The notes under the pieces were generated by a model. The model saw only the letters and a program-made list of their open reading frames with translations. It did not search any database and had not been told where the DNA came from. DNA of 64,000 nucleotides, taken from contig CALOCY010000004.1 of NCBI GenBank assembly GCA_942491975.1, positions 1,426,001 through 1,490,000 on the forward strand. The letters are read 5' to 3'. Positions 1 to 7,863 of the stretch are shown here, in pieces. Source of the stretch: CALOCY01 sp942491975. GTDB lineage: Bacteria; Bacteroidota; Bacteroidia; Bacteroidales; Prolixibacteraceae. The position numbers and the translations under genes were made by a program. Each line of letters opens with the position of its first letter. The first letter of the stretch is position 1.

Positions 1-55
1 ATTAAAAAACCTATAAAGTGCCAAAAGCCCTGAAAAATAAATTCTAATAGTTCAA

Positions 56-1729
56 TCATAATTTCTGTGTAAATAGGTTAATAACTCCATCCATAACCGA
101 TTCTTGGACATTGGTTTTTGCCCCGGTAATAGTATCTGCGATACTGCGTTTTTCTTCAATCAATTTGTAAATCCATTCATCAATGGTATTCTTTCCTAAA
201 AAGTAGATACACTGTACGCTATCATTCTGCCCAATCCGGTGACATCTATCTTCGCACTGTTCGGTATCTGCTGCATGCCAGGGAAGTTCTACAAAGGCAA
301 CCCGTGAACTGGCCGTTAGGGTAATACCTACCCCCGCAGCTTTTATCGAGCAAACAATAAGTTTTATATTTGGGTTTTTCTGGAAAGCATCTACATTCTT
401 TTGCCGGGTTTGGGTATCATCATCACCGAAAATAGAAACAGCCTTCGGAAATTCTTTGATAATATTCTGTTGTACATCTTTATGGTGAGCAAATACAACA
501 ATCTTCTCTCCTGAATCAACTACGTCCCGTACATATTCAACCACATCATTAATCTTTCCACGGGCTGATACTTTTTTCAGGATACCCAGCTTAACCATCA
601 CCTCACCCCGCATACTACGTGCGACCTGCTCATCGGTAGCATTCTTGTATTTCTTCAGGTAAATTTCAAGGTCACTTAACGCATCTTTATACTCTTTTCG
701 AGTGGAAATATCCGTCATTACCACCTGTCGCATTTTAACAGGCAAGTCTTTTAACACAGCATCTTTATCCCGGCGATAGAAGCAGTTCATTGTTAGCCTC
801 CAGTTCAATTCCTTTAAGTTAGATGCCCCGTTATATCCATCACAGAAATGTTTCACGAAATGCTGGTACCCTCCGAATGCCGAAAGCTTGTCAATGATCC
901 CTAACTGGCTTACAAGGTCACGAGGTTTGTTTACTACAGGCGTGCCGGTCAATGCAAGTATCCATTCTTTACCGTGACAAATACCTTTTGTGAATTTGGT
1001 TTGCTGGGTCTTAGTGTCCTTACATCTATGGCTTTCGTCGATAACAACCGACTTGAAAAGTTTGATTGTAGGTTTGAACTTGATGTGGTTCAACCTCAGG
1101 GGCACACCATCAGGTTTTTCAATCTTTGAAACAAAGAATTTTTTCAAGCTCTCGTAATTGGTGATGAATACATGGTTAATGGCCCCACCTTCAAATAAGT
1201 TACCGTCATTTTTTGCAAACATGGGCCACGTGTCCTTATTCCTATCTGCTAATACCATTGCCTTTTTATCCGTCCACATGTGCCACTCACGCTGCCAATT
1301 CAATTTTAAACTTGCAGGGACAATTATCAGGCATGGAAAAGCATTGGCAGCGGTGACCGTTGCAATGGCCTGAGCGGTTTTACCCAATCCGGGTTGATCC
1401 CCGATAATTAAACGCTTCTTTCTTAATGCATAAGCCACTCCTTTAGCTTGAAAGGGGAACAAGGTCATTTTTAAAGGAATATCAATGTGTAGCTCTGGTA
1501 ATTCAGGTATCGTGTAGTCTTTTTCTTCAACTTGGGTATTACCCCCCAAATTGAAGTTATAGCGGGTTGCAAAACGTTCTACGTGCTGACGGCTACTTGC
1601 TGGCACTTTCCATGCCTTTTTTGTAGGGTCCCACCTACGGCCGGGAATAGCTTTTACAGCATTTACTAAGTGAGGCCTGTAGTTAAACAAAATCCAATAA
1701 GAACCGCTTTTCTCTATTATCTGTTGCAT
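56..1729 (-). CDS. SNF2-family DEAD-like helicase of the phage recombination cassette
   Basis: A 557-residue ATP-dependent DNA translocase/helicase of superfamily 2. Visible motifs are Walker A GLGKT (residues about 114-118), motif II DESH (about 231-234), motif III LTGTP, and motif VI with HRIGQ near residue 485. HRIGQ is typical of the SNF2 group. The N-terminal 75 residues resemble a HARP-like or accessory domain, a weaker assignment. It is the last gene of a leftward operon and overlaps the VRR-NUC nuclease gene by 13 bp. Compact phage SNF2 proteins usually sit with recombination nucleases, so a role in phage DNA replication or recombination is inferred. The catalytic motifs look intact. 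Confidence 0.9.
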   Translation of the reverse strand: MQQIIEKSGSYWILFNYRPHLVNAVKAIPGRRWDPTKKAWKVPASSRQHVERFATRYNFNLGGNTQVEEKDYTIPELPELHIDIPLKMTLFPFQAKGVAYALRKKRLIIGDQPGLGKTAQAIATVTAANAFPCLIIVPASLKLNWQREWHMWTDKKAMVLADRNKDTWPMFAKNDGNLFEGGAINHVFITNYESLKKFFVSKIEKPDGVPLRLNHIKFKPTIKLFKSVVIDESHRCKDTKTQQTKFTKGICHGKEWILALTGTPVVNKPRDLVSQLGIIDKLSAFGGYQHFVKHFCDGYNGASNLKELNWRLTMNCFYRRDKDAVLKDLPVKMRQVVMTDISTRKEYKDALSDLEIYLKKYKNATDEQVARSMRGEVMVKLGILKKVSARGKINDVVEYVRDVVDSGEKIVVFAHHKDVQQNIIKEFPKAVSIFGDDDTQTRQKNVDAFQKNPNIKLIVCSIKAAGVGITLTASSRVAFVELPWHAADTEQCEDRCHRIGQNDSVQCIYFLGKNTIDEWIYKLIEEKRSIADTITGAKTNVQESVMDGVINLFTQKL

Positions 1730-2076
1730 CCGTTTAGGTAGGTTTTTATTGTTAGCATAAATTCATCAAGGTTCCTGCAAACGGTATAGCAGTTGCCCTG
1801 TTTTTTAAATTCTTTCTCCCAATTTTTCTGATTTTCCGATTGACGGCCTTTCCCGAATTTCATTTCAATTCCAAGGCTCCCATAGTCTTTTGATGGAACA
1901 AGAAGCAGCAGGTCAGCAACCCCGGCAACGACACCCTGTTTTTTGAGGTTTTTAGCCTCAATTATGTTACGGCTTCCACCGTTGGGCACAGCTATCAAAA
2001 GTTTCGATAAAAACGGATATTGATACCTGAACCACGTTACACAGGCCTGCTGAAGTGCTGCTTCGTTTTGTGCCAT
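1717..2076 (-). CDS. VRR-NUC domain nuclease
   Basis: A 119-residue stand-alone VRR-NUC protein of the PD-(D/E)xK nuclease superfamily. The family pattern is clear: an N-terminal E-x-x-LQ helix, PNGG-x-R near residue 32, GVADLLLL carrying the first acidic metal ligand, IEMK giving the E-x-K pair, and a conserved SENQ. In phages such proteins act as structure-specific or recombination nucleases beside an SNF2 helicase, and here it overlaps the helicase gene. The start codon directly abuts the stop of the upstream gene. The family assignment is firm. The exact substrate is unknown. Confidence 0.88.
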   Translation of the reverse strand: MAQNEAALQQACVTWFRYQYPFLSKLLIAVPNGGSRNIIEAKNLKKQGVVAGVADLLLLVPSKDYGSLGIEMKFGKGRQSENQKNWEKEFKKQGNCYTVCRNLDEFMLTIKTYLNGCNR

Positions 2077-2649
2077 TTACGCCATCTCCTCTTCTAATTG
2101 TTCCGCATATTCATCTTCCGGCACTTCGTCCACATTTGGGCTTGCTTCCATCTCTTCTTCTTCATTAAATAATTTGCCCTGTGTTTTATCAATGTCACTC
2201 TGCGTCATGTGCTCCACGAAGGTTAGTTCTGTCCTCTCTTTATGAGTATAGGTTTTCATACCTTCTTCCGGGTGATGGAATGATACCTCACATTCTTCAT
2301 GCACATACTTGTCATTCCACAAGTTCCAGTCAACATCAGACATGTTCTCAACCCAACCCTCACCAGTATCTGTGCGGGTAAGCCTTTTCTTTCCTTTGTC
2401 TGGCATGTGGTATTCCACATCACAATCAACATTCCGGTGCTCATACTTATTTGCAAGCTGTGTCGATGTCAGCCTGATCTCCTCTTTCTTGATCTTCACC
2501 TGTGAAGCGAAAGATGCTGTTGATGACTTTTTCTCCTCCTCGACCTGATCAAGTTCTTGTTGAAGGATAGCATTACGCTCTCCTAAATTCAACAACTCAT
2601 CTTGGGAGAAGGTACACTTCAGTTTGTGTGTTTCTGTTCTTTTGTCCAT
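2077..2649 (-). CDS. Hypothetical phage protein with coiled-coil N-terminus and acidic tail
   Basis: A 190-residue protein I do not recognise. Residues about 15-70 are rich in E, K and Q with heptad-like spacing, suggesting a coiled coil. The middle has two similar segments, each a short beta-like stretch with His and Glu residues followed by a Lys/Thr-rich strand, so there may be an internal duplication. The last 35 residues are strongly acidic. It lies between VRR-NUC (no gap) and a small basic protein (19-bp gap) in the recombination operon. A structural or DNA-processing accessory role is only a guess. Confidence 0.7.
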   Translation of the reverse strand: MDKRTETHKLKCTFSQDELLNLGERNAILQQELDQVEEEKKSSTASFASQVKIKKEEIRLTSTQLANKYEHRNVDCDVEYHMPDKGKKRLTRTDTGEGWVENMSDVDWNLWNDKYVHEECEVSFHHPEEGMKTYTHKERTELTFVEHMTQSDIDKTQGKLFNEEEEMEASPNVDEVPEDEYAEQLEEEMA

Positions 2650-2668
2650 TTGTAAAACATTTAAATGA

Positions 2669-2863
2669 TTAATATTTAGATTGTTGTCTTGTGTGCTGTA
2701 GACCAGATTTCTTATTTGTGGTGATTATGGCGTTAAACCACTCTATCTCTCCAAAAAAGATGTATTTCCTGCGCCTGTATTGAAACTCATATTCATCGCC
2801 ACTGTATGAAAACCGGGTGCGATACCTGACCCGCTTACCCTCGTATTGCCAGTCACCTCTCAT
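2669..2863 (-). CDS. Small basic phage protein, unknown function
   Basis: A 64-residue protein rich in Arg, Lys, Tyr and Phe, with a calculated strong positive charge and no signal peptide. It overlaps the preceding gene by 4 bp (ATGA type), which supports translation in the same operon. It could bind nucleic acid. I do not recognise a family. Confidence 0.55.
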   Translation of the reverse strand: MRGDWQYEGKRVRYRTRFSYSGDEYEFQYRRRKYIFFGEIEWFNAIITTNKKSGLQHTRQQSKY

Positions 2864-3132
2864 GCTGTAGTCTCCTGTTTTTTAGCAGAGATTAAGTCCT
2901 TCTTTCGATAAATCGAACGCTCATGATCTTTAACTACATAACCGAAAATTTCAGGATTATCTTCTCTCGCTTCACGCAACCTGCGTAAAATTGTTCCATC
3001 CATAAGGAATGGCCTACTTGTGAGTTCCCTTACCATCTGACAGAGATGGATTGAATGAAATTTTGAATCCATCTTTTTGAAGGCTATTTCAACAGCCTCG
3101 CGTACAGTATAAAGTGATTTCTTTTTTGCCAT
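2860..3132 (-). CDS. Putative winged-helix DNA-binding phage protein
   Basis: A 90-residue basic protein. Residues about 10-75 fit a small winged-helix pattern: a helix, then a short helix with HLCQMV, a recognition-like helix ILRRLREAR, and a beta-hairpin ending YRKKDL. It starts one base inside the stop of the NinB-like gene and overlaps the next gene by 4 bp, so it is translationally coupled. A role as a DNA-binding accessory in phage recombination is inferred. The fold assignment comes from pattern alone. Confidence 0.6.
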   Translation of the reverse strand: MAKKKSLYTVREAVEIAFKKMDSKFHSIHLCQMVRELTSRPFLMDGTILRRLREAREDNPEIFGYVVKDHERSIYRKKDLISAKKQETTA

Positions 3133-3545
3133 TAGATGAAGTTTTTATATTGTTCGTAAAATTCCTTCCAGTACTGGCTTTGGGGATCAGGTAATACAAT
3201 GCCTAATTCAGCACTTGCAAACTGTTGAATGCGGTCTAAGTAATCGGTAAATTGTTTGGTGTCTAAGCTGGTGGTTGAAACCGGACGGGTGATCATTTGT
3301 CCAAATATTACCATTTCTTTTTTTGGTAAATATTTCTTCCCAAAATACTCATGCAAATAATCTTTGTCATTGCCAGTCTCATGGCAGATACAGCCGAGCC
3401 ATAACCAGTACAACCTATTTTGAGGAAGCGTCCTGATAACCCGGTCTTGCTTTATATTAGCCTCATATTTTCGGTTCTCAGGCAAAGCACCAATATAAGC
3501 TATCACCCTTTTTTTGTCTTCCGCATTTTTAATCTTGAATATCAT
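3132..3545 (-). CDS. NinB-like phage recombination protein
   Basis: A 137-residue protein resembling the NinB/Orf family, single-strand DNA-binding proteins that help RecT/Red-type annealases. The diagnostic part is the segment RTLPQNRLYWLWL (about residues 38-50), matching the QNRLYW core of that family, followed by a helical stretch and the conserved-looking C-terminal QYWKEFYEQ. Its neighbours are an exonuclease and RecT, the expected context. It overlaps the 55-residue ORF upstream by 4 bp and the winged-helix gene downstream by 1 bp. Confidence 0.7.
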   Translation of the reverse strand: MIFKIKNAEDKKRVIAYIGALPENRKYEANIKQDRVIRTLPQNRLYWLWLGCICHETGNDKDYLHEYFGKKYLPKKEMVIFGQMITRPVSTTSLDTKQFTDYLDRIQQFASAELGIVLPDPQSQYWKEFYEQYKNFI

Positions 3546-3709
3546 AACTTGGTATAGGTCAGGTTTACTGTTGTGGCTCTATATTTTTCACGTGCTGATT
3601 GTCGGTAAGTTTTCAGGTCACTAACCTTGTGATCTACCTTAAAGCCCCAGTCTTTTTCTTTGAGACCGCCTCTTTTTCTTATTAGTTGAATGTATGTTAT
3701 GTGGTACAT
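3542..3709 (-). CDS. 55-residue phage protein between exonuclease and NinB-like gene
   Basis: A short reading frame beginning MYHITYIQLIRKRGG and ending TYTKL. Its ATG is 3 bp after the stop of the exonuclease gene and its TGA overlaps the ATG of the NinB-like gene in an ATGA junction. This tight fit, with no frame breaks, supports a real gene despite its length. The product is basic (many Lys and Arg) and has no recognisable family. Confidence 0.6.
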   Translation of the reverse strand: MYHITYIQLIRKRGGLKEKDWGFKVDHKVSDLKTYRQSAREKYRATTVNLTYTKL

Positions 3710-3712
3710 ATC

Positions 3713-4345
3713 CTAGCAAAATAAAATCCACCACCGAAATGCAAGCTCCAGGTACTTTTCGGTACCAGACTTAAATAATTCGTCACCCCGGCGAATGGGT
3801 ACTTTAAACACTTGAAAATTTACTTTTGAAATACCTATCAACACATCCTGTGCGCTTCCGGCAATATTCATATACCATGCGCGTTGACGGTCATAGTCGA
3901 AATGACGAACAGCCTCTTCAAACTGTTTTTGTGTAGTGGCTGTGGTTGACTTAATGTCTCCTCCCCAACCAAAAGAAGGCATCCATAAATCCCACTTACA
4001 GCGTACCGGAAGCGAAAAGGTGACATTTCCATTCTCAAACTGTTTTTCTTTCGACATCACAGCTTGCCCGGTTGCACTCTCATACATCATCCGGCAACGA
4101 TCATCTCCCATAAAAGCCCTTTTCATCTGCTTTGCCTGCTCAAACTGCTCACGAGTGTATTGCTCCCCATCACAAGTATATTTAAGAAAGTTCACCTTTT
4201 CAGGCTCAGTAATCATACAATCTATCAGTGTCCCAAACTTGTAAGCCTCTGTGGGGTCAAAATTATCCCCACGGGGGTACAGGTATTTTTGGAGCGCGGA
4301 CAAATCGCTGTTACTAACTTCCGGTCTGCTGTAGTAGGTATCCAT
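3713..4345 (-). CDS. RecE/YqaJ-like PD-(D/E)xK exonuclease
   Basis: A 210-residue phage exonuclease. FGTLIDCMI (about residues 37-45) corresponds to the helix motif that opens the RecE/DUF3799 and YqaJ nuclease fold. KWDLWMP and GGDIKSTTA (about residues 117-136) provide the D...D-x-K catalytic core. A later tyrosine-rich helix (FDYDRQRAWYM) matches the conserved helix with Q and Y. Together with the RecT gene two positions upstream it should form a two-component annealing system, in which the exonuclease resects ends and RecT coats and anneals. The C-terminus is short compared with RecE. Confidence 0.8.
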   Translation of the reverse strand: MDTYYSRPEVSNSDLSALQKYLYPRGDNFDPTEAYKFGTLIDCMITEPEKVNFLKYTCDGEQYTREQFEQAKQMKRAFMGDDRCRMMYESATGQAVMSKEKQFENGNVTFSLPVRCKWDLWMPSFGWGGDIKSTTATTQKQFEEAVRHFDYDRQRAWYMNIAGSAQDVLIGISKVNFQVFKVPIRRGDELFKSGTEKYLELAFRWWILFC

Positions 4346-4347
4346 TG

Positions 4348-5559
4348 TTAAGCCCTTGCAACTGCTTTAAACGTTTCTTCGTACTTCAGGTATGGGGACT
4401 GTATTTTCTCCCCATTTTTATGGGCGTAGTTCTGGGCAAAGGTTTTCATCTGCTCCATATTCTTTCGGGCAATCTTATCTAAGGGTAAATCATTCCCCTC
4501 ATGTGTCCACCAGAAATGAAATATCTCTGCCCATCCCTTTTGGTGGGTAACTGTAATCCCATAACCAGTACGGACCTGTTTGTTATCTACCTTACTTGCT
4601 TCGGTAGCATCAAACATGTTCTGCATCTGGCCTGCCTTTTGCTGGCTCTCAATTTCTGCCTCTCTTTTTTGTTTGCGCTCTTCCTCCTCTTTTGCCAACC
4701 TAACCTCTTCATCTTTTTTTCGCTGCTCCTGCTCTGCCCTTAACCGGTCAGCTTCCTCTTTATCCGCTTTTTCTGCCTCTGCAATGGCTTTCAGTTCCTC
4801 CAATTTTCCGGGAAGTTTTTCAACCAAATTCATCTTTTGCACTTCAATCTCACGCCAGTAGGTTTCAGCAAACTTCTTATAGGCTTCCTCTGTTTTAACA
4901 AGGCCTATGATCTCTACAATTACATCTTGCCCGATGTAAATAACATGTACAGTACTGGTAAATTTGTCGAAATGCTCTTTAGGGTAAGTTGTATCAAAGG
5001 ATTTCAATTCTGCCTCACACTTTGGAAAAGTTTGAAGTGTAACGGATTCAAATAAATTGAGCAGGTACCGACTTCTTTCCTGTAGATAGCTTTCAAAATA
5101 ATCAGACAAAGCCAGTTCAATTTTTGCCCTGACTTCTGTTTTCTCATTCTCAATAGCCAGCTTACGTTTTGCCTCTTCCTCCCGTTTGCGCTGCTCTTCT
5201 GCTTTTTCACGTGCGTAGTTATTCCGGTGTTCCTGTATTTGTGCATAAACACTATTCTTATTCTTAGGGTCTACCTCTGCTTCCAACGCTGTAAACACTT
5301 TCTTTATCTGATCAAACATCTGGGTAACCGGTTTGCGCCGACCTTGTACCATCTGTAGTGTTTTCCGGTATTTCACAAGGATGATGTTACACTGTGTGTC
5401 TATATCATCACTCATCCCTTTTGTTTCAATCTCTTCAAGCAGGGCAAACCCCGCTTCTTTGGCTTTATCAACTGAAATTTGATTCAATTGAAGTGCATTG
5501 TTGGTAGTTGCTACCAACTGCTGTAATTCTTCTGTTTTTGCTATCGCTGTTGCTTCCAT
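4348..5559 (-). CDS. Coiled-coil phage protein between RecT and exonuclease
   Basis: A 403-residue protein with two long charged coiled-coil segments (about residues 110-150 and 255-315, rich in E, K, R and A). The C-terminal globular part (about 330-400) contains FHFWWTHEGNDLP. It resembles DUF1351-type proteins of phage recombination modules in overall layout, but I cannot confirm the family. It sits between recT (10-bp gap) and the exonuclease (2-bp gap), so it likely takes part in the same recombination complex. Confidence 0.65.
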   Translation of the reverse strand: MEATAIAKTEELQQLVATTNNALQLNQISVDKAKEAGFALLEEIETKGMSDDIDTQCNIILVKYRKTLQMVQGRRKPVTQMFDQIKKVFTALEAEVDPKNKNSVYAQIQEHRNNYAREKAEEQRKREEEAKRKLAIENEKTEVRAKIELALSDYFESYLQERSRYLLNLFESVTLQTFPKCEAELKSFDTTYPKEHFDKFTSTVHVIYIGQDVIVEIIGLVKTEEAYKKFAETYWREIEVQKMNLVEKLPGKLEELKAIAEAEKADKEEADRLRAEQEQRKKDEEVRLAKEEEERKQKREAEIESQQKAGQMQNMFDATEASKVDNKQVRTGYGITVTHQKGWAEIFHFWWTHEGNDLPLDKIARKNMEQMKTFAQNYAHKNGEKIQSPYLKYEETFKAVARA

Positions 5560-5569
5560 GACCTACAAT

Positions 5570-6493
5570 TTAAAATGCTTCATCATTTTCAAACTGAACT
5601 GCTTCTGCTTCTTCAACCTGTGCCCCATCTTCTGCACCAAAGGCTGCTGTGTCTGGTTCAATAATTTCCTGTTCTGCCTCTTCAATCGGAGCGTCTAACC
5701 CATAGTTAATCGGTTTTATTTCTTCTGTTTCTTCCGATTTCAATTTCGTAAAATCACCAATGCGGATTTTCGGGTAGGTTTTAAAGGCATGCTTTATCAT
5801 TTTCGCCTCCAAAAATCCGGGGTCGATGTTTCCATCTTTACCATACAGGGCATTTGCCTTGCCGTTGTTTTTCTTTTCAGAAAATGCCTTTAGCCTCTCC
5901 CAATCATCAGGTAACATGTGTTGAAAGTCCACAGTACCGTCTATGCGCTCAATGCGGATAAAACAGGCGGTAATGGTTTTTGATTTTCGGGGTATTGCAG
6001 CATCATACTGGATTACTTTTTGCCCCTGCTCATTAGTTCCAATTTTAAAGACATCCCCATCATAAACCACCACCGGGCGGTCTGCATGGCGAATATGTCC
6101 TGCCCTCATCCGCATGATCAATTCACCATAAGGGCTGATCTGAAGGTTTGCCCGTTTTTCCCACTGTGGATTTTGTCGAGTGCCTACGTTTGCGTTATAG
6201 GGGATTACATAGGCCAATGGTTGGCTACCCCCCTCTAGGCTCAGCCCATTTACCGACACATCCAAAAAACAACCGTAAAGGCTTAGTGGTGTACACTGTG
6301 ATAGTGTTTTATTTTCGGAGACCAGTTTCATGAAATTGAACTTCTCTTTAGCATAGAAAAGCTCCCCATTTTGTGAGCCGTGAATAGAATCAAAAAGCTG
6401 TACAAATTTTTGTTGTACCCTTTCGTCTTCTATAAGCTGGGCGGGTTTCATACCGTTCAACTCTGCTACTTTTAATTGCATTTGATTTCCCAT
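5570..6493 (-). CDS. recT: RecT-family single-strand DNA annealing protein
   Basis: A 307-residue RecT-like recombinase that binds single-stranded DNA and promotes annealing during phage recombination. The family core is visible: an N-terminal region in which YGCFLDVSVNGLSLEG corresponds to the conserved segment, then AYVIPYN, LQISPYGELIMRMRAGHI, and the later EAKMIKHAFKTYPKIR. The last 60 residues are an acidic tail rich in E and A. It heads the recombination operon. About 200 nt of highly structured DNA/RNA precede it (6533-6730). Confidence 0.88.
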   Translation of the reverse strand: MGNQMQLKVAELNGMKPAQLIEDERVQQKFVQLFDSIHGSQNGELFYAKEKFNFMKLVSENKTLSQCTPLSLYGCFLDVSVNGLSLEGGSQPLAYVIPYNANVGTRQNPQWEKRANLQISPYGELIMRMRAGHIRHADRPVVVYDGDVFKIGTNEQGQKVIQYDAAIPRKSKTITACFIRIERIDGTVDFQHMLPDDWERLKAFSEKKNNGKANALYGKDGNIDPGFLEAKMIKHAFKTYPKIRIGDFTKLKSEETEEIKPINYGLDAPIEEAEQEIIEPDTAAFGAEDGAQVEEAEAVQFENDEAF

Positions 6494-6532
6494 GACATCA
6501 TTTATTTTAGTGAATAACTATTTTCAATTAAG

Positions 6533-6730
6533 CCCCGGAATGTCACCGGGGATAGCCTTGATCAGGATTTACGCCTTCATTTCACTCCTTTAGCGACGAG
6601 TGGAGCGTTTTAAGTCGCTAAACCATCCTGACCATCAGACCCGAAGGCATCCGGGTTCTTTTATGCCACTCGTTTCAACTGTGCCCCCTCCCGGATCACT
6701 CCGGCAATAGCCAACACTGGCGAGGGGGCA
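6533..6730. other. Structured leader: nested hairpins and a perfect three-way junction upstream of recT
   Basis: No plausible protein is encoded here, but inverted repeats are dense. There is a 6-bp GC hairpin (6533-6538 with 6546-6551). A 9-bp hairpin (6589-6597 with 6614-6622) lies inside a 7-bp stem (6562-6568 with 6625-6631). A terminator-like hairpin on the plus strand (about 6638-6657) is followed by a T-rich run. Finally there is a three-way junction: a 9-bp outer stem (6682-6690 with 6722-6730) encloses a 5-bp tetraloop hairpin (6691-6704) and a 4-bp tetraloop hairpin (6710-6721). Read leftward, this is the 5' leader of recT. It could be a regulatory RNA, a processed ncRNA or a DNA site. 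I do not recognise a known family. Confidence 0.6.
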
Positions 6731-6985
6731 ACACCTGAGCGGGTACACAGAATATAAAATCAGGGTAGTGAAAAACTCCTCGATTATTTCAATCGCTCAT
6801 GGTGTTTATCATTAAGTTTAGAACTTTCAAAAACCCGATTCTTAACTCCCCAATCGGCAAGCGGATGCTTAACATGGAATTTCGACGGCCAAGCATCTAC
6901 GGCGCAGGCTCCATATTGCCTTTTTGTCCGTTACCGGACTCAACCAGAGCATTTGCGGGCGTCCCCTCAGTTGTTGGATTTATCG

Positions 6986-7058
6986 TAGCAAGGGAGGGAT
7001 TCGAACCCCCGACCTCCGGGATATGAACCCGGCGAGCTGGCCACTGCTCTACCTTGCA
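6986..7058 (-). tRNA. tRNA with CAU anticodon (Met or Ile2)
   Basis: A 73-nt cloverleaf on the minus strand. It has an acceptor stem of 6 clean pairs, D-stem GAGC/GCTC, anticodon stem CCGGG/CCCGG with loop TTCATAT (anticodon CAT), a short variable loop, and T-arm GGGGG/CCCTC with loop TTCGAAT. The discriminator base is A. CCA is not encoded. The first acceptor pair is a T-T mismatch, unusual for an elongator tRNA. It lies inside the phage operon, so it is phage-borne. The CAU anticodon may read Met or, if lysidine-modified, Ile. Confidence 0.88.
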
Positions 7059-7072
7059 ATGTTCCCTGCAGT

Positions 7073-7294
7073 TTAAGCAGGGAAAGATGTGCGGAGGTGT
7101 ATTGCAGATTTAAAGTCTGCACCACCTGCTAAAGGATTAGTAAATCGGCTACTTGTCGGCTGCCTTGTAAGCCGTGAAGCATTAGGTTTTTCGGTGACAT
7201 CATACACGTTCCAAACCGCTACTTCGTTTGTGACTAAACCAATCACAACCTCTGGCACATCTGATGGTTTTAATAAAAACACTAGCATATTCAT
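7073..7294 (-). CDS. Small phage protein between two tRNA genes
   Basis: A 73-residue frame starting MNMLVFLLKPSDVPEVV. An upstream in-frame start at 7372 would place the N-terminus inside the tRNA-Leu-like gene, so the ATG at 7292-7294 is preferred. The first half has a plausible protein pattern (hydrophobic strand, acidic turn, VWNVYDV). The second half is rich in Thr, Ser and Arg and may be less ordered. It overlaps a hairpin at its 3' end (about 7061-7083). I recognise no family, and the frame could be spurious. Confidence 0.4.
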   Translation of the reverse strand: MNMLVFLLKPSDVPEVVIGLVTNEVAVWNVYDVTEKPNASRLTRQPTSSRFTNPLAGGADFKSAIHLRTSFPA

Positions 7295-7311
7295 GATTTT
7301 AAAGAACTCTG

Positions 7312-7513
7312 TGACCGGGGCAGGATTCGAACCTGCAATCCTGTAAAGTACTTCTACATAGTCGCGCTTCAATAGAAGGTTTCAAACTCTACAGTTTGTT
7401 TTCGGTTGTTTGTGTTATGCCGCCACCTTGCGACCATTAGCGATCAACTAACGTCCTCAAGGCATCCCACCTATTCTGCGACCTCCTGCGTCTACCAATT
7501 TCGCCACCCGGTC
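7312..7513 (-). tRNA. tRNA-Leu-like gene enlarged to 202 nt by an internal structured insertion
   Basis: The 5' end (acceptor GACCGGG, then GTGGCGAAATTGGTAGACGC at about 7488-7507) is a classic leucine-type acceptor and D-arm. The 3' end has a perfect T-arm (GCAGG TTCGAAT CCTGC) and an acceptor strand CCCGGTC with discriminator A that pairs fully with the 5' end. A normal tRNA-Leu is about 85 nt, so about 117 extra nt sit between the D-arm and T-arm. A 7-bp stem AGGAGGU/ACCUUCU closes a 98-nt insert that holds a long hairpin ending in the 7-nt loop UUGAUCG. A second hairpin (UGUAGA/UUUACA) would serve as the variable arm. No anticodon can be assigned safely. It may be an intron-bearing tRNA or a tRNA-like ncRNA. 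The insert is too short for a complete group I intron. Confidence 0.6.
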
Positions 7514-7517
7514 ATTT

Positions 7518-7544
7518 GGAGGCCAACCGCTTAAAGTGGCCTCC
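7518..7544. repeat. 8-bp perfect hairpin upstream of the tRNA-Leu-like gene
   Basis: GGAGGCCA (7518-7525) and TGGCCTCC (7537-7544) form a perfect 8-bp stem with an 11-nt loop, 4 nt from the 5' end of the tRNA-like gene. It lacks a T-run on the minus strand, so it is more likely an RNA-processing signal or structural element than a terminator. Another GC-rich imperfect hairpin (CCCGGT with ACCGG) lies at about 7586-7612. Confidence 0.5.
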
Positions 7545-7643
7545 TGGTTAATTACACTAAATGGATTTCTATCCCGAAAAGAACTCCCGGTTTACCCCTT
7601 ACCGGTCGGGGGTTAATTCAATCAAAAAACTATCTGCTATTAT

Positions 7644-7859
7644 TTACACTAACTCTAATTTGTACCGCTGCGCCACTTCTTCCATCACCTTTCCAAAATC
7701 CCCTACCGTTGGCTCGCTATCGTATCTCCAAATCTGTAACAGCTCAGGTTTTGTATATTCCTCAAACAGTTCAATGCTGTTTCCAATGGTATTGATGATT
7801 AAGAACATGCCCTGTTCTAAATCCTGTATCCATGCCCCTTTTTCTGCTGTTTTTCTCAT
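7644..7859 (-). CDS. Small phage protein, unknown function
   Basis: A 71-residue product beginning MRKTAEKGAWIQDLEQG. The upstream in-frame starts at 7874 or 7946 overlap the neighbouring acidic gene, so the ATG at 7857-7859 is preferred, although 7874 is possible. The protein mixes strands and helices, with a conserved-looking WRYDSEPTVGDFGKVM near the C-terminus. It belongs to the leftward early operon. Function unknown. Confidence 0.55.
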   Translation of the reverse strand: MRKTAEKGAWIQDLEQGMFLIINTIGNSIELFEEYTKPELLQIWRYDSEPTVGDFGKVMEEVAQRYKLELV

Positions 7860-7863
7860 AGCT

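Noticed and set aside
7295..7372. Upstream extension of the small gene at 7073-7294
   Set aside because: The extra N-terminus would be encoded by the T-arm and acceptor of the tRNA-like gene.
7312..7513. Group I intron in the tRNA-Leu-like gene
   Set aside because: The insert (about 117 nt) is shorter than any complete group I core, and the conserved P7-type strands (GACUA with a later UAGUC) are not found.
7312..7513. tmRNA
   Set aside because: A normal D-arm is present and no tag reading frame or tmRNA-type 5' end is seen.
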